Assembly: GCA_903822975.1 (NCBI GenBank)
Contig: CAIJRD010000002.1
Location: forward strand, 1 to 64,000
Origin: an uncultured Sinobacteraceae bacterium
Lineage (GTDB): Bacteria; Pseudomonadota; Gammaproteobacteria; Nevskiales; Nevskiaceae
Direction: 5' to 3'
DNA length: 64,000 nt
Part shown: piece by piece, positions 1 through 8,065 of the stretch
Layout: the number at the start of each line of letters is the position of its first letter
Position numbering within the stretch: position 1 is the first letter of the stretch
The notes under the pieces: generated by a model
Told to the model about the DNA's origin: nothing
Seen by the model: the letters and a program-made list of their open reading frames with translations, nothing else
The model's database searches: none
Made by a program: the position numbers and the translations under genes

Positions 1-342
1 GCCACAGAGGGCCGGGCCGGGATTTCAGACGAGCGCTGCCGTCTCGCCACGGAAGGCCGCGCTGAAGTCGAACAGTCACGCACGAGCACTGCTCGCGGCG
101 AGTTCGAACGCCCGGCCACAGACGGCCGGGCCGGGGTTTCAGATGACCGCTGCCGTCTCGCCATGGATGGCAGCGCTGAAGTCGAACCATCGCGCACGAG
201 CACTGCTCGCGGCGAGTTCGAACGCCCGGCCACAGAGGGCCGGGCCGGGGTTTCAGATATCCGCTGCGTTCTCGCCATGGATGGCAGCGCTGAAGTCGAA
301 CCATCGCGCACGCGCACTGCTCGCGGCGAGTTCGAACCGCCG
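1..342. repeat. 114-bp tandem repeat, three copies
   Basis: Three consecutive 114-bp units begin at 1, 115 and 229, each starting with gccacagasggccgggccgg and ending with a gcgagttcgaac block. Copies 2 and 3 are closest to each other (shared ccatggatggcagcgctgaa). The array may continue left of the window. 114 is divisible by 3, so each unit is open in one frame (38 codons), but there is no convincing start signal and no family I recognise. It lies directly upstream of sdhE, so it could be leader DNA or the end of a repeat-rich element. The TTCGAA core resembles a tRNA T-loop, but the flanks do not pair, so it is not a tRNA. Confidence 0.85.
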
Positions 343-432
343 ACCAGGCGTTTTTTCATTTGTGCCGAGCCGCGTCCAAGGCGCTCGTCGAGTCACTGCC
401 ATGCCTCAGTTCAGCGACCGAGCCTTACAGTC

Positions 433-681
433 ATGACCGCGCTTAGTCCCAACGAGCTGTCGCGACTGCGTTGGCGTTGCCGGCGCGGCATGAAGGAGCT
501 CGACATCGTGCTCGAGCGCTACCTCAAAGCCCGTTACGACGACGCGCCAGCAGCCGAGCAGGCCGAGTTCCTCGCGCTGCTCGACTGCGAAGATCCAGAC
601 CTGTGGGCCTGGGTCATTGGCGCCGCCGAATTGCCGAATGAGTTTCGCAGTGTCCTTCAACGAATCCGCGGCGACGCTTGA
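433..681 (+). CDS. sdhE: SdhE, FAD assembly factor for succinate dehydrogenase
   Basis: An 82-residue cytoplasmic protein of the SdhE/YgfY (DUF339) family, which promotes covalent flavinylation of the SdhA subunit of succinate dehydrogenase. The family RGxxE signature is visible as RRGMKELD near residues 17-24, followed by the usual LLDCEDPDLWAWV acidic/aromatic stretch. Length matches the E. coli protein (88 aa). The open frame continues upstream into the 114-bp repeats, but the homologous part begins at ATG 433, so that start is chosen. The next gene, ygfX, overlaps its 3' end by 44 bp, the conserved sdhE-ygfX arrangement of gammaproteobacteria. Confidence 0.9.
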   Translation: MTALSPNELSRLRWRCRRGMKELDIVLERYLKARYDDAPAAEQAEFLALLDCEDPDLWAWVIGAAELPNEFRSVLQRIRGDA

Positions 682-1108
682 TCTCCGACTGGCGCCGTCG
701 CTGCGTGCGCTCGGCGTCGTCATGGTGCTACACGTCGCGGCGATTGGCCTGACCTTCGCCGCGCAGCCGCCGAAGATGGTCGGACTCGTGCTGGCGCTGT
801 TGTTCCTGGTTTCTTGGCTCTCGCTTCGACGTCATCCGGTATTCGGCTATGGTCCGCGTGCGCTGCGCCGCATCGTCGCTCATGGCGACGGCAATTGGAC
901 CGTCGAAAGCGCGCGCGCAACCGAAGCGGCCGAATTACTGCCAGGTGCGTTCGTGCATGCTGGACTGGTGATCTTGCGGTTCAAGTCGCCATCCGGTGCC
1001 GTGCGCGCCCGCACGCTGTTCGGTGACGAGTTGCCGCCAGAACAATTGCGCCGACTGCGTGCGCGGTTGCTGCTCGGTGAAAAGCCACCTGCAGCATTGC
1101 GAGAGTGA
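638..1108 (+). CDS. ygfX: YgfX (CptA)-like inner-membrane protein
   Basis: A 156-residue protein with two adjacent hydrophobic segments near the N-terminus (about residues 24-42 and 48-66), followed by a soluble C-terminal part, the layout of the YgfX/CptA family. In E. coli ygfX is encoded with sdhE and has been described as a membrane partner or toxin affecting cytoskeletal proteins; that role is family knowledge. ATG 638 is preferred over TTG 617 because it gives the usual N-terminus. The gene overlaps sdhE, implying translational coupling. Sequence similarity in this family is low, so the call rests mainly on topology and synteny. Confidence 0.75.
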   Translation: MSFAVSFNESAATLDLRLAPSLRALGVVMVLHVAAIGLTFAAQPPKMVGLVLALLFLVSWLSLRRHPVFGYGPRALRRIVAHGDGNWTVESARATEAAELLPGAFVHAGLVILRFKSPSGAVRARTLFGDELPPEQLRRLRARLLLGEKPPAALRE

Positions 1109-1385
1109 GTCCCTTAGAAGCAACGAAGCGTAGGAGCCGCTCGCCTTGAATGGCTAGTTGATCGCGTGCGCAGTCGCATGTTCACGACGGATATCAAGGG
1201 CGCGACGCAGTTTAGCTGGCGGTTCTTGAACGCAACGATTGCGCGCAATCAGTTGTCGCGAGTGCGACGTCACGTGACGATCACAGGTGTCAAAATCGGG
1301 CTCAAGTGCGGTGCCGCGTACTTTGTGGGGTTTTGCAAATACGTTTGCATTCGCTCCTGCTTTGCCAGCCGGATCGTGTTTGCAC
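1109..1385. other. Convergent gap after ygfX
   Basis: A 277-bp region between convergent ygfX and nrtD with no supported gene. It includes a perfect 12-bp palindrome (CGTCACGTGACG, 1268-1279) of unknown meaning. Confidence 0.45.
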
Positions 1386-2186
1386 TCATGCAACGGCGGT
1401 CGCTCGATGCAATGCGCCGTCGTGCAGAAAACGCAGGATTTCAGCGCGGGCATGATGGAAGGCATGATCCTCGGCAAGCGCCAAGCGATCGCGCGGCCTC
1501 GGTAAAGTTATCGGCAAAATGCGGCCGACAGTCGCGGCGGGTCCATTGGTCATCATTACCACGCGATCCGACAACAGCACCGCTTCGTCGACGTCGTGCG
1601 TCACCATCAGCACGGTACAGCGCAGCTGCGTCTGGATCTCCATCAACGAATCCTGCAGATTCGCGCGCGTCAGCGCGTCGAGCGCACCGAAGGGCTCATC
1701 CAGCAGCAGAACCTTCGGCTCCATTGCGAGTGCGCGCGCAATGCCGACGCGCTGCTTCATGCCTCCTGAGATTTCATGTGGACGCTTGTGTGTTGCGTGC
1801 AGGAGGCCGACCAGTTCAACCGCCGCGAGCGTTCTGGCGACGAGTTTTGTCTTACTTTCACGCGCGCCGAACACCTGCTCGACCGCCAGATGCACATTGT
1901 CATAGACACTGAGCCAAGGCAGCAGTGAATGATTTTGGAACACCACGGCTCGATCGGGGCCGGGGCCGGTGATTTCGCGGCCGCTCAGGATTGCGCCACC
2001 AGCTGAAGGCTTGACCAGTCCGGCGACGAGATTCAGCAAGGTCGATTTGCCACAACCCGAGTGGCCAATGATCGAGACGAATTCGCCTTCGTCGATTTCA
2101 AGGTCGGCATCGCGTACCGCGACATAAACGCCATTGCGCGTGTTGAAGGCAATCGTGACCTGATCGATTTCCAGAAAAGCACTCAT
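1386..2186 (-). CDS. nrtD: Nitrate ABC transporter ATP-binding protein
   Basis: The 266-residue ATPase of a nitrate/nitrite/taurine-class ABC importer. Walker A (GHSGCGKST) lies near residues 42-50, the signature (ISGGMKQR) and Walker B (VLLLDEPFGALD) follow, and the switch His is in MVTHDVDEA. It powers the permease NrtB on the cytoplasmic face. ATG 2186 is chosen over GTG 2189 because an AGGA-type ribosome site sits about 9 nt upstream. It is the last gene of porin-nrtA-nrtB-nrtD, 10 bp after nrtB. The NrtC-type sensory fusion seen in cyanobacteria is absent. Confidence 0.9.
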   Translation of the reverse strand: MSAFLEIDQVTIAFNTRNGVYVAVRDADLEIDEGEFVSIIGHSGCGKSTLLNLVAGLVKPSAGGAILSGREITGPGPDRAVVFQNHSLLPWLSVYDNVHLAVEQVFGARESKTKLVARTLAAVELVGLLHATHKRPHEISGGMKQRVGIARALAMEPKVLLLDEPFGALDALTRANLQDSLMEIQTQLRCTVLMVTHDVDEAVLLSDRVVMMTNGPAATVGRILPITLPRPRDRLALAEDHAFHHARAEILRFLHDGALHRATAVA

Positions 2187-2196
2187 CACTGGATTC

Positions 2197-3117
2197 CTAT
2201 TGTTTGCGGTAGTCGAAGCGATCGGCGATGAGTGTCATGCCGTGCTCGAGCAGTAGTCCGACCAGACCAATCACGCCGATCGCGATGAGAATGTGTTCCA
2301 TGTTCAGATTGTTCCACTCGTCCCACAGCCAGAAGCCGATGCCAACCCCGCCGGTCAGCATCTCGCTTGCCACGATGACCAGCCAGGCGATCCCAAGCGC
2401 GAGCTTGGCGCCGCTGAGTACATAAGGAATGCAGGCGGGTAGAAGGATTCGCGTGAATATTTTCCATTCCGACAGGCGCAGAACGCGCGCGACATTCAAA
2501 TAATCCTGCGGCACGCTCGCGACACCCAAGGCGGTGTTGATGATCATTGGCCAAATGCTGCAAATGAAGATGCAGAACATCGCGGCTGGATCTGCCCGCT
2601 GGAAGATCGCCAAACCTATTGGCAGCCAAGCCAGCGGCGACACCGGTCGCAGCAGGCTGATCACAGGAGCAATTGCGCGATTCAGCAGCGCGAATCGACC
2701 GAGCAAGAAGCCGAGCGGGATGCCGACCGCTGCAGCCAGTCCGAAACCCTTGCCGACGCGGGTCAGCGAAGCCAAAAGGTTCCATCCGATCCCCTGATCG
2801 TTGGGACCATTGATGTAGAACGGATGAGCGAACACGTGCAGCGCGGATAAAAAAGTGTTGGCTGGTCCTGGTAAATAACGCGTGAATTGAGCAATCAGCG
2901 CCCATACCCCGATTAGTGCAGCGACACCACACATCGGCGGGATGCTGCGCGACAGCGCCCGTTCAAACCAGCGCGCAACCGTGGAGGCTTCTGGCGCTGC
3001 GGTCGGTTCGGGGTTGCGTCGACGCATCGGCGATGGCGCTCCAGCACTGCCATCGCCTTGCGCCGCCAGTGCGCCGGCGGCAATGCCTGATGGCGCGCTT
3101 GTTTCGGATCGAATCAT
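2197..3117 (-). CDS. nrtB: Nitrate ABC transporter permease
   Basis: A 306-residue integral membrane permease of the NrtB/SsuC/TauC type. A polar, Pro/Ala-rich N-terminal stretch of about 55 residues precedes at least six hydrophobic segments. The EAA-like coupling loop is recognisable around LRLSEWKIFTRILLPACIPY. It forms the channel for nitrate delivered by NrtA. ATG 3117 lies 4 bp after the nrtA stop; a frame open to 3189 would overlap nrtA by 68 bp and looks artefactual. Expected regulation is with the operon through the NasT-responsive leader. Confidence 0.9.
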   Translation of the reverse strand: MIRSETSAPSGIAAGALAAQGDGSAGAPSPMRRRNPEPTAAPEASTVARWFERALSRSIPPMCGVAALIGVWALIAQFTRYLPGPANTFLSALHVFAHPFYINGPNDQGIGWNLLASLTRVGKGFGLAAAVGIPLGFLLGRFALLNRAIAPVISLLRPVSPLAWLPIGLAIFQRADPAAMFCIFICSIWPMIINTALGVASVPQDYLNVARVLRLSEWKIFTRILLPACIPYVLSGAKLALGIAWLVIVASEMLTGGVGIGFWLWDEWNNLNMEHILIAIGVIGLVGLLLEHGMTLIADRFDYRKQ

Positions 3118-3121
3118 GCGC

Positions 3122-4381
3122 TCAGGCCGACCGAATCTTGAAGCTCTTGACGTAGTCCGAAGGCTTCGTCGGATCGAAAACACTGCCATCGAACAGCGTC
3201 TCAGTCAGCATCGGGTTCGCAGGTACCGACACGCCGAGCTGCTTGGCCACTTCGACATAGAGATCAATCTGATTGATCTGTCTGGCAACAGCCGCGTAGT
3301 CGATGTCCTGTTTGATCAAACCCCAACGTCGCTGTTGGGTCAGGAACCAAATGCCGTGCGATAGGAAGGGATAGTTCACCAGCCCGTCGTCGTAGAACTT
3401 CATGAAATTGCTGTCCTTCCATTTGCCTCCTTTGCCATCTTCGTATTCTCCTTGCATGCGTCCAAGAATCACCTCGGGGGCTGCATTGACGTACGCCTTG
3501 CCGCCGATGAGTTCGGAGACCTTTGCACGGTTCGACATTGCGTCGATGTACTCGGAGGCCTCGAGCACGGCGGCGATCAGTGCGCGCGACGTGTTTGGAT
3601 TCTTGTGGACGAAATCCTGGGTCGTTCCCAGCACTTTCTCGGGATGGTTCTTCCACATGGCCTGACTGGTGATTGCGGTGTAGCCGATTCGATCGAACAC
3701 CGCGCGCGCGTTCCATGGCTCGCCTACACAGTAGCCATCCATGTTGCCGACGCGCATGTTGGCTACCATTTGCGGCGGTGGGATGGTGATGCATTTGACG
3801 TCATTGATCGGATCAATCTCGTTGGCCGCCAGCCAATAGTTGAGCCACATCGCATGCGTGCCGGTGGGGAAGGTCTGCGCAAACGTAAATTCGCGATCTT
3901 TCTTCGCCACTGCTTTCTTGAGTGTTGCGCCGTCGCTGATGCCGGCGTCTAGCAGTTTCTTCGAGAGCGTGATCGCCTGGCCGTTGTGGTTCAGCCCCAT
4001 CAGCACGGCCATGTCCTTCTTCTGGCTTCCGATGCCGAGATGTGCGCCGTACATCAGCCCGTACAAAACGTGTGCTGCATCGAGCTGACCCATTACAAGC
4101 TTGTCGCGAACTGCTGCCCAGCTTGCCTCTTTGGACAGCGTCACATCGAGGCCATATTTCTTGAACAGGCCGAGTTCAAAGGCCATCACCACACTCGCGC
4201 AATCCGTCAGTGGGATGAAGCCGATGGTAAGTTCGGTTTTCTCCGGCTTGCCGAGATCGGCTGCGAATGCGCGCGAGCCGAGCAGACTTGGTGCAAGTGT
4301 CGCGAGCGCAAGGCTGTTTGCGCCGCGACGGATGAAGTCACGCCGTGTCAGCCCGCCGAATTCGGAAAAAAAGTTGCTCAT
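3122..4381 (-). CDS. nrtA: Nitrate-binding protein NrtA, Tat-exported
   Basis: A 419-residue substrate-binding protein of the NrtA/CmpA/TauA family that captures nitrate for NrtB. The N-terminus carries a twin-arginine signal (LTRRDFIRRG, residues 11-20) followed by a hydrophobic core and a LLGSRAFAA-type cleavage region near residue 40, so export through Tat is predicted. Downstream motifs shared with NasS in this window (GLDVT, WAAVRDKL, PPPQMVANM, DGYCVGEPW) mark the nitrate-binding fold. It lies 32 bp after the porin and 4 bp before nrtB. Confidence 0.92.
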   Translation of the reverse strand: MSNFFSEFGGLTRRDFIRRGANSLALATLAPSLLGSRAFAADLGKPEKTELTIGFIPLTDCASVVMAFELGLFKKYGLDVTLSKEASWAAVRDKLVMGQLDAAHVLYGLMYGAHLGIGSQKKDMAVLMGLNHNGQAITLSKKLLDAGISDGATLKKAVAKKDREFTFAQTFPTGTHAMWLNYWLAANEIDPINDVKCITIPPPQMVANMRVGNMDGYCVGEPWNARAVFDRIGYTAITSQAMWKNHPEKVLGTTQDFVHKNPNTSRALIAAVLEASEYIDAMSNRAKVSELIGGKAYVNAAPEVILGRMQGEYEDGKGGKWKDSNFMKFYDDGLVNYPFLSHGIWFLTQQRRWGLIKQDIDYAAVARQINQIDLYVEVAKQLGVSVPANPMLTETLFDGSVFDPTKPSDYVKSFKIRSA

Positions 4382-4413
4382 TTGAAGTTCTCTCTAGTGG
4401 GGCGGGTTGGCGA

Positions 4414-5721
4414 TCAGAACTTGTATTCGAGCCAGGCCCAAACCTTGGAAACGTCCACTGGCTTGTCGATTGCGGCTGGCGCGATGCCGTTATCCGCCAT
4501 GTAGTTGGCGTACTTCGCACCGAGCGTGAACGACTTAAAAAATGGACGCGTCAGCTGTACGTCGAACTCGGAACCGTAGTGCTGCGAGGCATCCGCGTCC
4601 GGCCCGAAGTCGTGGTAGACCAGCGTCAGCGTGCATTTCGCCAGGGTGTAGCCGAGATTGACGTAGACGTGTTTGAGTCCTGTTGCCGGTGTGGTCAGGA
4701 ATTGATCGGCCCAACCGTCGAATGCGTGAGTGGTAGCAAGCGGCGTTTGGAAGCCGTAGTCGCCGTTGCCGCTGAGCAACTCGTAGCCGACTTTGAGCGC
4801 CAACATTTTCCAGGCAGCGCCGAGTTCAGCGAGTTCGTAGAAACCTTTTACCGAAGATGGCGATTCCTCGTAGGCCTGCTGTCTTGCGTACTCCAACGCG
4901 TAATTGAGTTTGAGACCGTTGACGCTTGCGACCGGCAGCGTACCGGTTGCGCGTGCGCCGTAGGTTGCGTTGTCGCGACGCAGTGTATTGAGCGCAGCCT
5001 TGGGCGTTGGCGGCAATGCCGCATCAAACGAGAAATCGAGCAGGTAGGCGTAAGTGACAAGATCGAGCCAAGGCTTGAACGCGTAGTCGATGTTGACCAA
5101 ATGTCCAGAGTCAAGATCGATATTGGCGGTGTTGTTGCCGTTGATCGTGTTGAAGCGGAATGAGTTGATGTTGTTGATGTAGGCGTAGTTGAAGGTGATC
5201 GGCTTTATCCAGGTGCCAGTGAGCGCGAGGCCATCGTAGGTTTGCTCGTTCTGGCGCCAGCCCACGTTTCCAATGAAGCGCGCGTTGTCGTAAATGATTC
5301 GCTGACGCCCGAGCTTGATTGATGTGCCCGGCAGTCCGGTGTATCGCAGCCAAAGTTGGTTCAATTCATTGGTCGCTGGATCTGCGACAACTGGATAATT
5401 GGTCTTGCCATTGTTGGTGCTGTTGTACTGCTCGGTGCCAAGCGCGGACACACTCTCGAGTTCCAGCTGCGAGTCGAAGCCATTCCATTTTCCTGTGGTA
5501 TAACCCAGGCGGGCGCGTGCGCTGACCACGTCCGCCGTTTCGGCGAGGTTGTCTTGATTAACCGTCTCGTAGCGCACGCGCACGTCGAGATTCGGGGTGC
5601 CGCCGGAGAATGCGAACGGCAAGGTGTCGATCGAGTCGGCCATCGCCAAGGTGGGGTGTAGGGCGGCGGCAAGCATCAAGCTTGTTATCGCGGCTGCGAT
5701 ATTGGTGCGGCGGTGTTGCAT
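4414..5721 (-). CDS. Alginate-export-type outer-membrane porin
   Basis: A 435-residue protein with a Sec signal peptide (about residues 1-28, ending HPTLAMA) and alternating aromatic/polar beta-strand pattern through a C-terminal Phe (WLEYKF), as expected for an outer-membrane barrel of the alginate export (AlgE-like) family. As the first gene of the nitrate transport operon, it probably lets nitrate across the outer membrane; that role is inferred from position. An AGGGTG ribosome site precedes ATG 5721 by 5 nt. The gene begins 36 nt after the leader terminator, so its transcription should depend on read-through. Confidence 0.8.
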   Translation of the reverse strand: MQHRRTNIAAAITSLMLAAALHPTLAMADSIDTLPFAFSGGTPNLDVRVRYETVNQDNLAETADVVSARARLGYTTGKWNGFDSQLELESVSALGTEQYNSTNNGKTNYPVVADPATNELNQLWLRYTGLPGTSIKLGRQRIIYDNARFIGNVGWRQNEQTYDGLALTGTWIKPITFNYAYINNINSFRFNTINGNNTANIDLDSGHLVNIDYAFKPWLDLVTYAYLLDFSFDAALPPTPKAALNTLRRDNATYGARATGTLPVASVNGLKLNYALEYARQQAYEESPSSVKGFYELAELGAAWKMLALKVGYELLSGNGDYGFQTPLATTHAFDGWADQFLTTPATGLKHVYVNLGYTLAKCTLTLVYHDFGPDADASQHYGSEFDVQLTRPFFKSFTLGAKYANYMADNGIAPAAIDKPVDVSKVWAWLEYKF

Positions 5722-5747
5722 GGTTCACCCTTTCAATATTGTTTCGA

Positions 5748-5801
5748 AAACGAAAAAGGCGTCCGCTCACCGGGTCGTTTCCGACCCGGCGAGCGGACGC
5801 C
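5748..5801 (-). terminator. Intrinsic terminator in the nitrate operon leader
   Basis: On the minus strand, a 20-bp stem (5801-5782 pairing with 5777-5758, with one G-U wobble) closes a GAAA tetraloop and is followed by a U-rich tail (uuuuucguuuu). It lies 36 nt before the porin start codon and after the two ANTAR-like hairpins, so it should stop transcription unless NasT promotes antitermination. Structure read directly; regulatory role inferred from NasT/NasR systems. Confidence 0.88.
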
Positions 5802-5824
5802 TTCGCCCGTCAATTCAGCTCTAG

Positions 5825-5862
5825 GGAGACCGCCTTTGACCTCCGATCCGCCTCAATGGCGG
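5825..5862 (-). promoter_or_regulatory. Two-hairpin ANTAR RNA element (NasT target)
   Basis: Two consecutive small stem-loops are read on the minus strand. The first (5862-5848) has arms CCGCC/GGCGG and a loop starting AUUGA. The second (5844-5825) has arms GGAGGUC/GGUCUCC with two wobble pairs and the hexaloop AAAGGC. Only 3 nt separate them. ANTAR proteins bind paired hairpins whose loops have A at position 1 and G at position 4; both loops meet this, though the first closes to 5 rather than 6 nt. The terminator follows 23 nt downstream and the nasT-nasS pair sits just upstream. Confidence 0.75.
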
Positions 5863-6051
5863 TGAGCACCAGCAATGTTGCACGGCCCGTGCCGATTAAC
5901 CGCAGTATCAGCAGTTGAGTGCAGCGCGGCGCAGCCAAGTACTTATTTCAGCGCTACTATGTTTTTTAATACTGGATTGCTGCGGTGGGTGAACGCTACC
6001 GAAAAAACAGCAGACTAAGGTCGGCGTGATGCGTGCGAGAAGAGCGATGCG

Positions 6052-7305
6052 TCATCGCAGTGCAATGACGTTGCGACCGGCCGCCGGCTCGAACACGCGA
6101 TGGTCGAGAAAACGGTCGGCGCCCATCGTGATCGCCGACGGGCTGCCCGCCAGCGTCCAGTTGCCCGCGTGGACGCCCTCGACTTTCTCATCAACGGCGG
6201 GCGTTGCGACGCCAACCATCGCAGCGGCACTGCGGAACAGATCTGGGCGATAGACGGCGGCGGTCACGGCATTGCTGTTGATATCGGTTCGCAGGTGATT
6301 CCAGCGCTGCATCTGCGTCAGGAACCAACGCGCTTGCGAGCGCCACGGAAAGCCGGCGGCACCGGCGTGGAACACAAGGCCAGGTCCAAAGTCGGCATCT
6401 GCGGCCTTGCAGCTCAGGGCATCGCGCACGCAGGCGGACGGCGCCTCCAAGTAGTGCTCTTCGCTGAGCAGCCGTGCTGCCTCGGCTCGGTTGCCGGGTT
6501 GGTCGAGCCAACGATTGGCTTCGATCAAGGCTGCAACCAAGGCCAGGTGTGTCCGTGGAAACAGCGCGGCCCAGGCTTGCGTTACGCCGAGCACTTTCTC
6601 AGGGCTGTTATTCCAGATTTGGTACTTGCTGACGATGCGTCGGCCAACGCCGCGTCGTTCGGCGACTTCGCCCCAGGGTGCACCGACACAGAAGCCATCG
6701 ATGCGGCCGGATTCGAGTTGTGCCACCGCCTGCGGCGGCGGCACCACAATCAGGTTGAGGTCTCGATCGGGCTGAATGCCACCGGCAGCCAGCCAGTAAC
6801 GCAATTCGTAGTGGTGCGTCGAGTACGGGTATACGTGGGCAAAAACTGGCGCGGGTTTCCCGCTACGGCGCTCGAAATCAATCAGCCGTTTCAATGCTCG
6901 CGCCCAGACCAAAGCTTTTGACTTTGGTTGCTCATCAGCGCCGCCCACTTCTTCGCAAAAGGCGCACATGCGTGCGTGTAGATCTTCGGACACCACAATC
7001 GCATTGCCGTTGAGACTCAGCGTCATAGCGGTCAGCATCGGGGTCCGCACGCCATCGAGTCCCAGGGTTGCGGCCAAGGGCATCGGCGCGAGCATCTGTG
7101 CCGCATCCAGCACCCCGGTTGCGACTTTGTCGCGGACCGCCGCCCAAGCACGCTCGACCGCGATCTCGACGTCGAGCCCGTGGCGTGCGAAATACCCGCG
7201 CGCTTGTGCAACCACGATCGGTGCGGCGTCGGCCAACGGCATCAAGCCAAGACGCAGGCACGGCTTTTCCGGCATGTCACCGGCGGGCAGATCGAATTCA
7301 GGCAT
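6052..7305 (-). CDS. nasS: Nitrate/nitrite sensor NasS
   Basis: A 417-residue NrtA-like protein without a signal peptide, which distinguishes the cytoplasmic sensor NasS from the exported NrtA. Shared binding-fold motifs include WAAVRDKVATG, VVPPPQAVAQL and DGFCVGAPWG. In the NasST system, NasS holds the antiterminator NasT when nitrate is absent and frees it when nitrate binds. ATG 7305 overlaps the nasT stop codon by one base (TGATG), implying coupled, near-stoichiometric translation. The 330-bp gap after it holds the porin/nrtABD leader. Confidence 0.9.
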   Translation of the reverse strand: MPEFDLPAGDMPEKPCLRLGLMPLADAAPIVVAQARGYFARHGLDVEIAVERAWAAVRDKVATGVLDAAQMLAPMPLAATLGLDGVRTPMLTAMTLSLNGNAIVVSEDLHARMCAFCEEVGGADEQPKSKALVWARALKRLIDFERRSGKPAPVFAHVYPYSTHHYELRYWLAAGGIQPDRDLNLIVVPPPQAVAQLESGRIDGFCVGAPWGEVAERRGVGRRIVSKYQIWNNSPEKVLGVTQAWAALFPRTHLALVAALIEANRWLDQPGNRAEAARLLSEEHYLEAPSACVRDALSCKAADADFGPGLVFHAGAAGFPWRSQARWFLTQMQRWNHLRTDINSNAVTAAVYRPDLFRSAAAMVGVATPAVDEKVEGVHAGNWTLAGSPSAITMGADRFLDHRVFEPAAGRNVIALR

Positions 7306-7925
7306 CAAAGCATTTCCGCTGCCGATATTAATGCGCGTGCCGCGTCGCCGAGCTTCAGAGCGCGATCCATCGACATTCTTCTGAGCATCTCGTGCGCCTC
7401 GTTTTCATTGAGCTGACGCCGCTGCATGAGCAGGCCCTTGGCGCGCTCGATGTCGCGACGGTCGGCCAGTCGCGTGCGCGCGTCGTCGAGTTCGCGACGC
7501 ATCGCCTGGTATTCATGGAAGCGCGCAATGGCCACGTCGAGGATGGGTTTGAGTCGCTGCGCGGCGAGCCCATCGACGATGTAGGCACTGACTCCGGCGC
7601 GGACCGCCCTGCGGATCGTTTCCTGGTCGCCTTCATCGGCAAACATGACGATCGGCCGCGGACAGGCCGCATGAATCCGGTTGAGCGATTCCAGCGTGTC
7701 GCGACTTGGCGCATCGACGTCGATCAGGATGACGTCCGGCGAACAGCGCCGTACTGCGGACAACAGGTCGTCTGCGGTCGCGAGTCGCACCACGACGGTG
7801 TAGCCCGCTGCTACGAGTGCGAGCTCGACTTGTTGCAGTCGCAGCGCGTCGTCGTCCACCAGCATGATGCGCAGCGCACCGGCAGCGGCGGCGAGTTCGG
7901 GTTCGGAGATCGATGGGAGAGGCAT
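7305..7925 (-). CDS. nasT: ANTAR-domain antiterminator NasT
   Basis: A 206-residue response-regulator-like protein: receiver domain at about residues 18-130 (MLVDDD acidic pocket; VILIDVDAP with the phosphorylatable-position Asp) and a C-terminal ANTAR RNA-binding domain (about 140-200; IERAKGLLMQRR and EAHEMLRRMSM helices). Released NasT binds paired hexaloop hairpins in nitrate-assimilation leaders and prevents termination. A fitting two-hairpin/terminator target lies downstream at 5748-5862. The gene is the first of the nasT-nasS pair, divergence and promoter not resolved; 140 bp separate it from moeA. Confidence 0.92.
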   Translation of the reverse strand: MPLPSISEPELAAAAGALRIMLVDDDALRLQQVELALVAAGYTVVVRLATADDLLSAVRRCSPDVILIDVDAPSRDTLESLNRIHAACPRPIVMFADEGDQETIRRAVRAGVSAYIVDGLAAQRLKPILDVAIARFHEYQAMRRELDDARTRLADRRDIERAKGLLMQRRQLNENEAHEMLRRMSMDRALKLGDAARALISAAEML

Positions 7926-8065
7926 TGCTGGAAGCTAGAGCAGAGCGCCAACGGCGTTCTTGCTTCGGCAACGCAAGCTACCTGCCATGCTTCGCGCTCC
8001 AGCGGCACGATCAGCACATTCTCAGCGTGTCGCTACCACTTCTGTCGAATAAGCGGTGCGCGCGA

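Noticed and set aside
1..342. Possible tRNA-like T-loop (gagttcgaac) in the 114-bp units
   Set aside because: The flanking bases do not form a T-stem and no acceptor or anticodon arm is present.
1154..1477. A 107-codon minus-strand frame after ygfX
   Set aside because: It overlaps the end of nrtD in another frame, has no ribosome site and no recognisable sequence.
5900..5945. Sigma-54 promoter for the nitrate operon
   Set aside because: A TTGGCTGCG...CTGCA match on the minus strand has the GG and GC elements at the wrong spacing.
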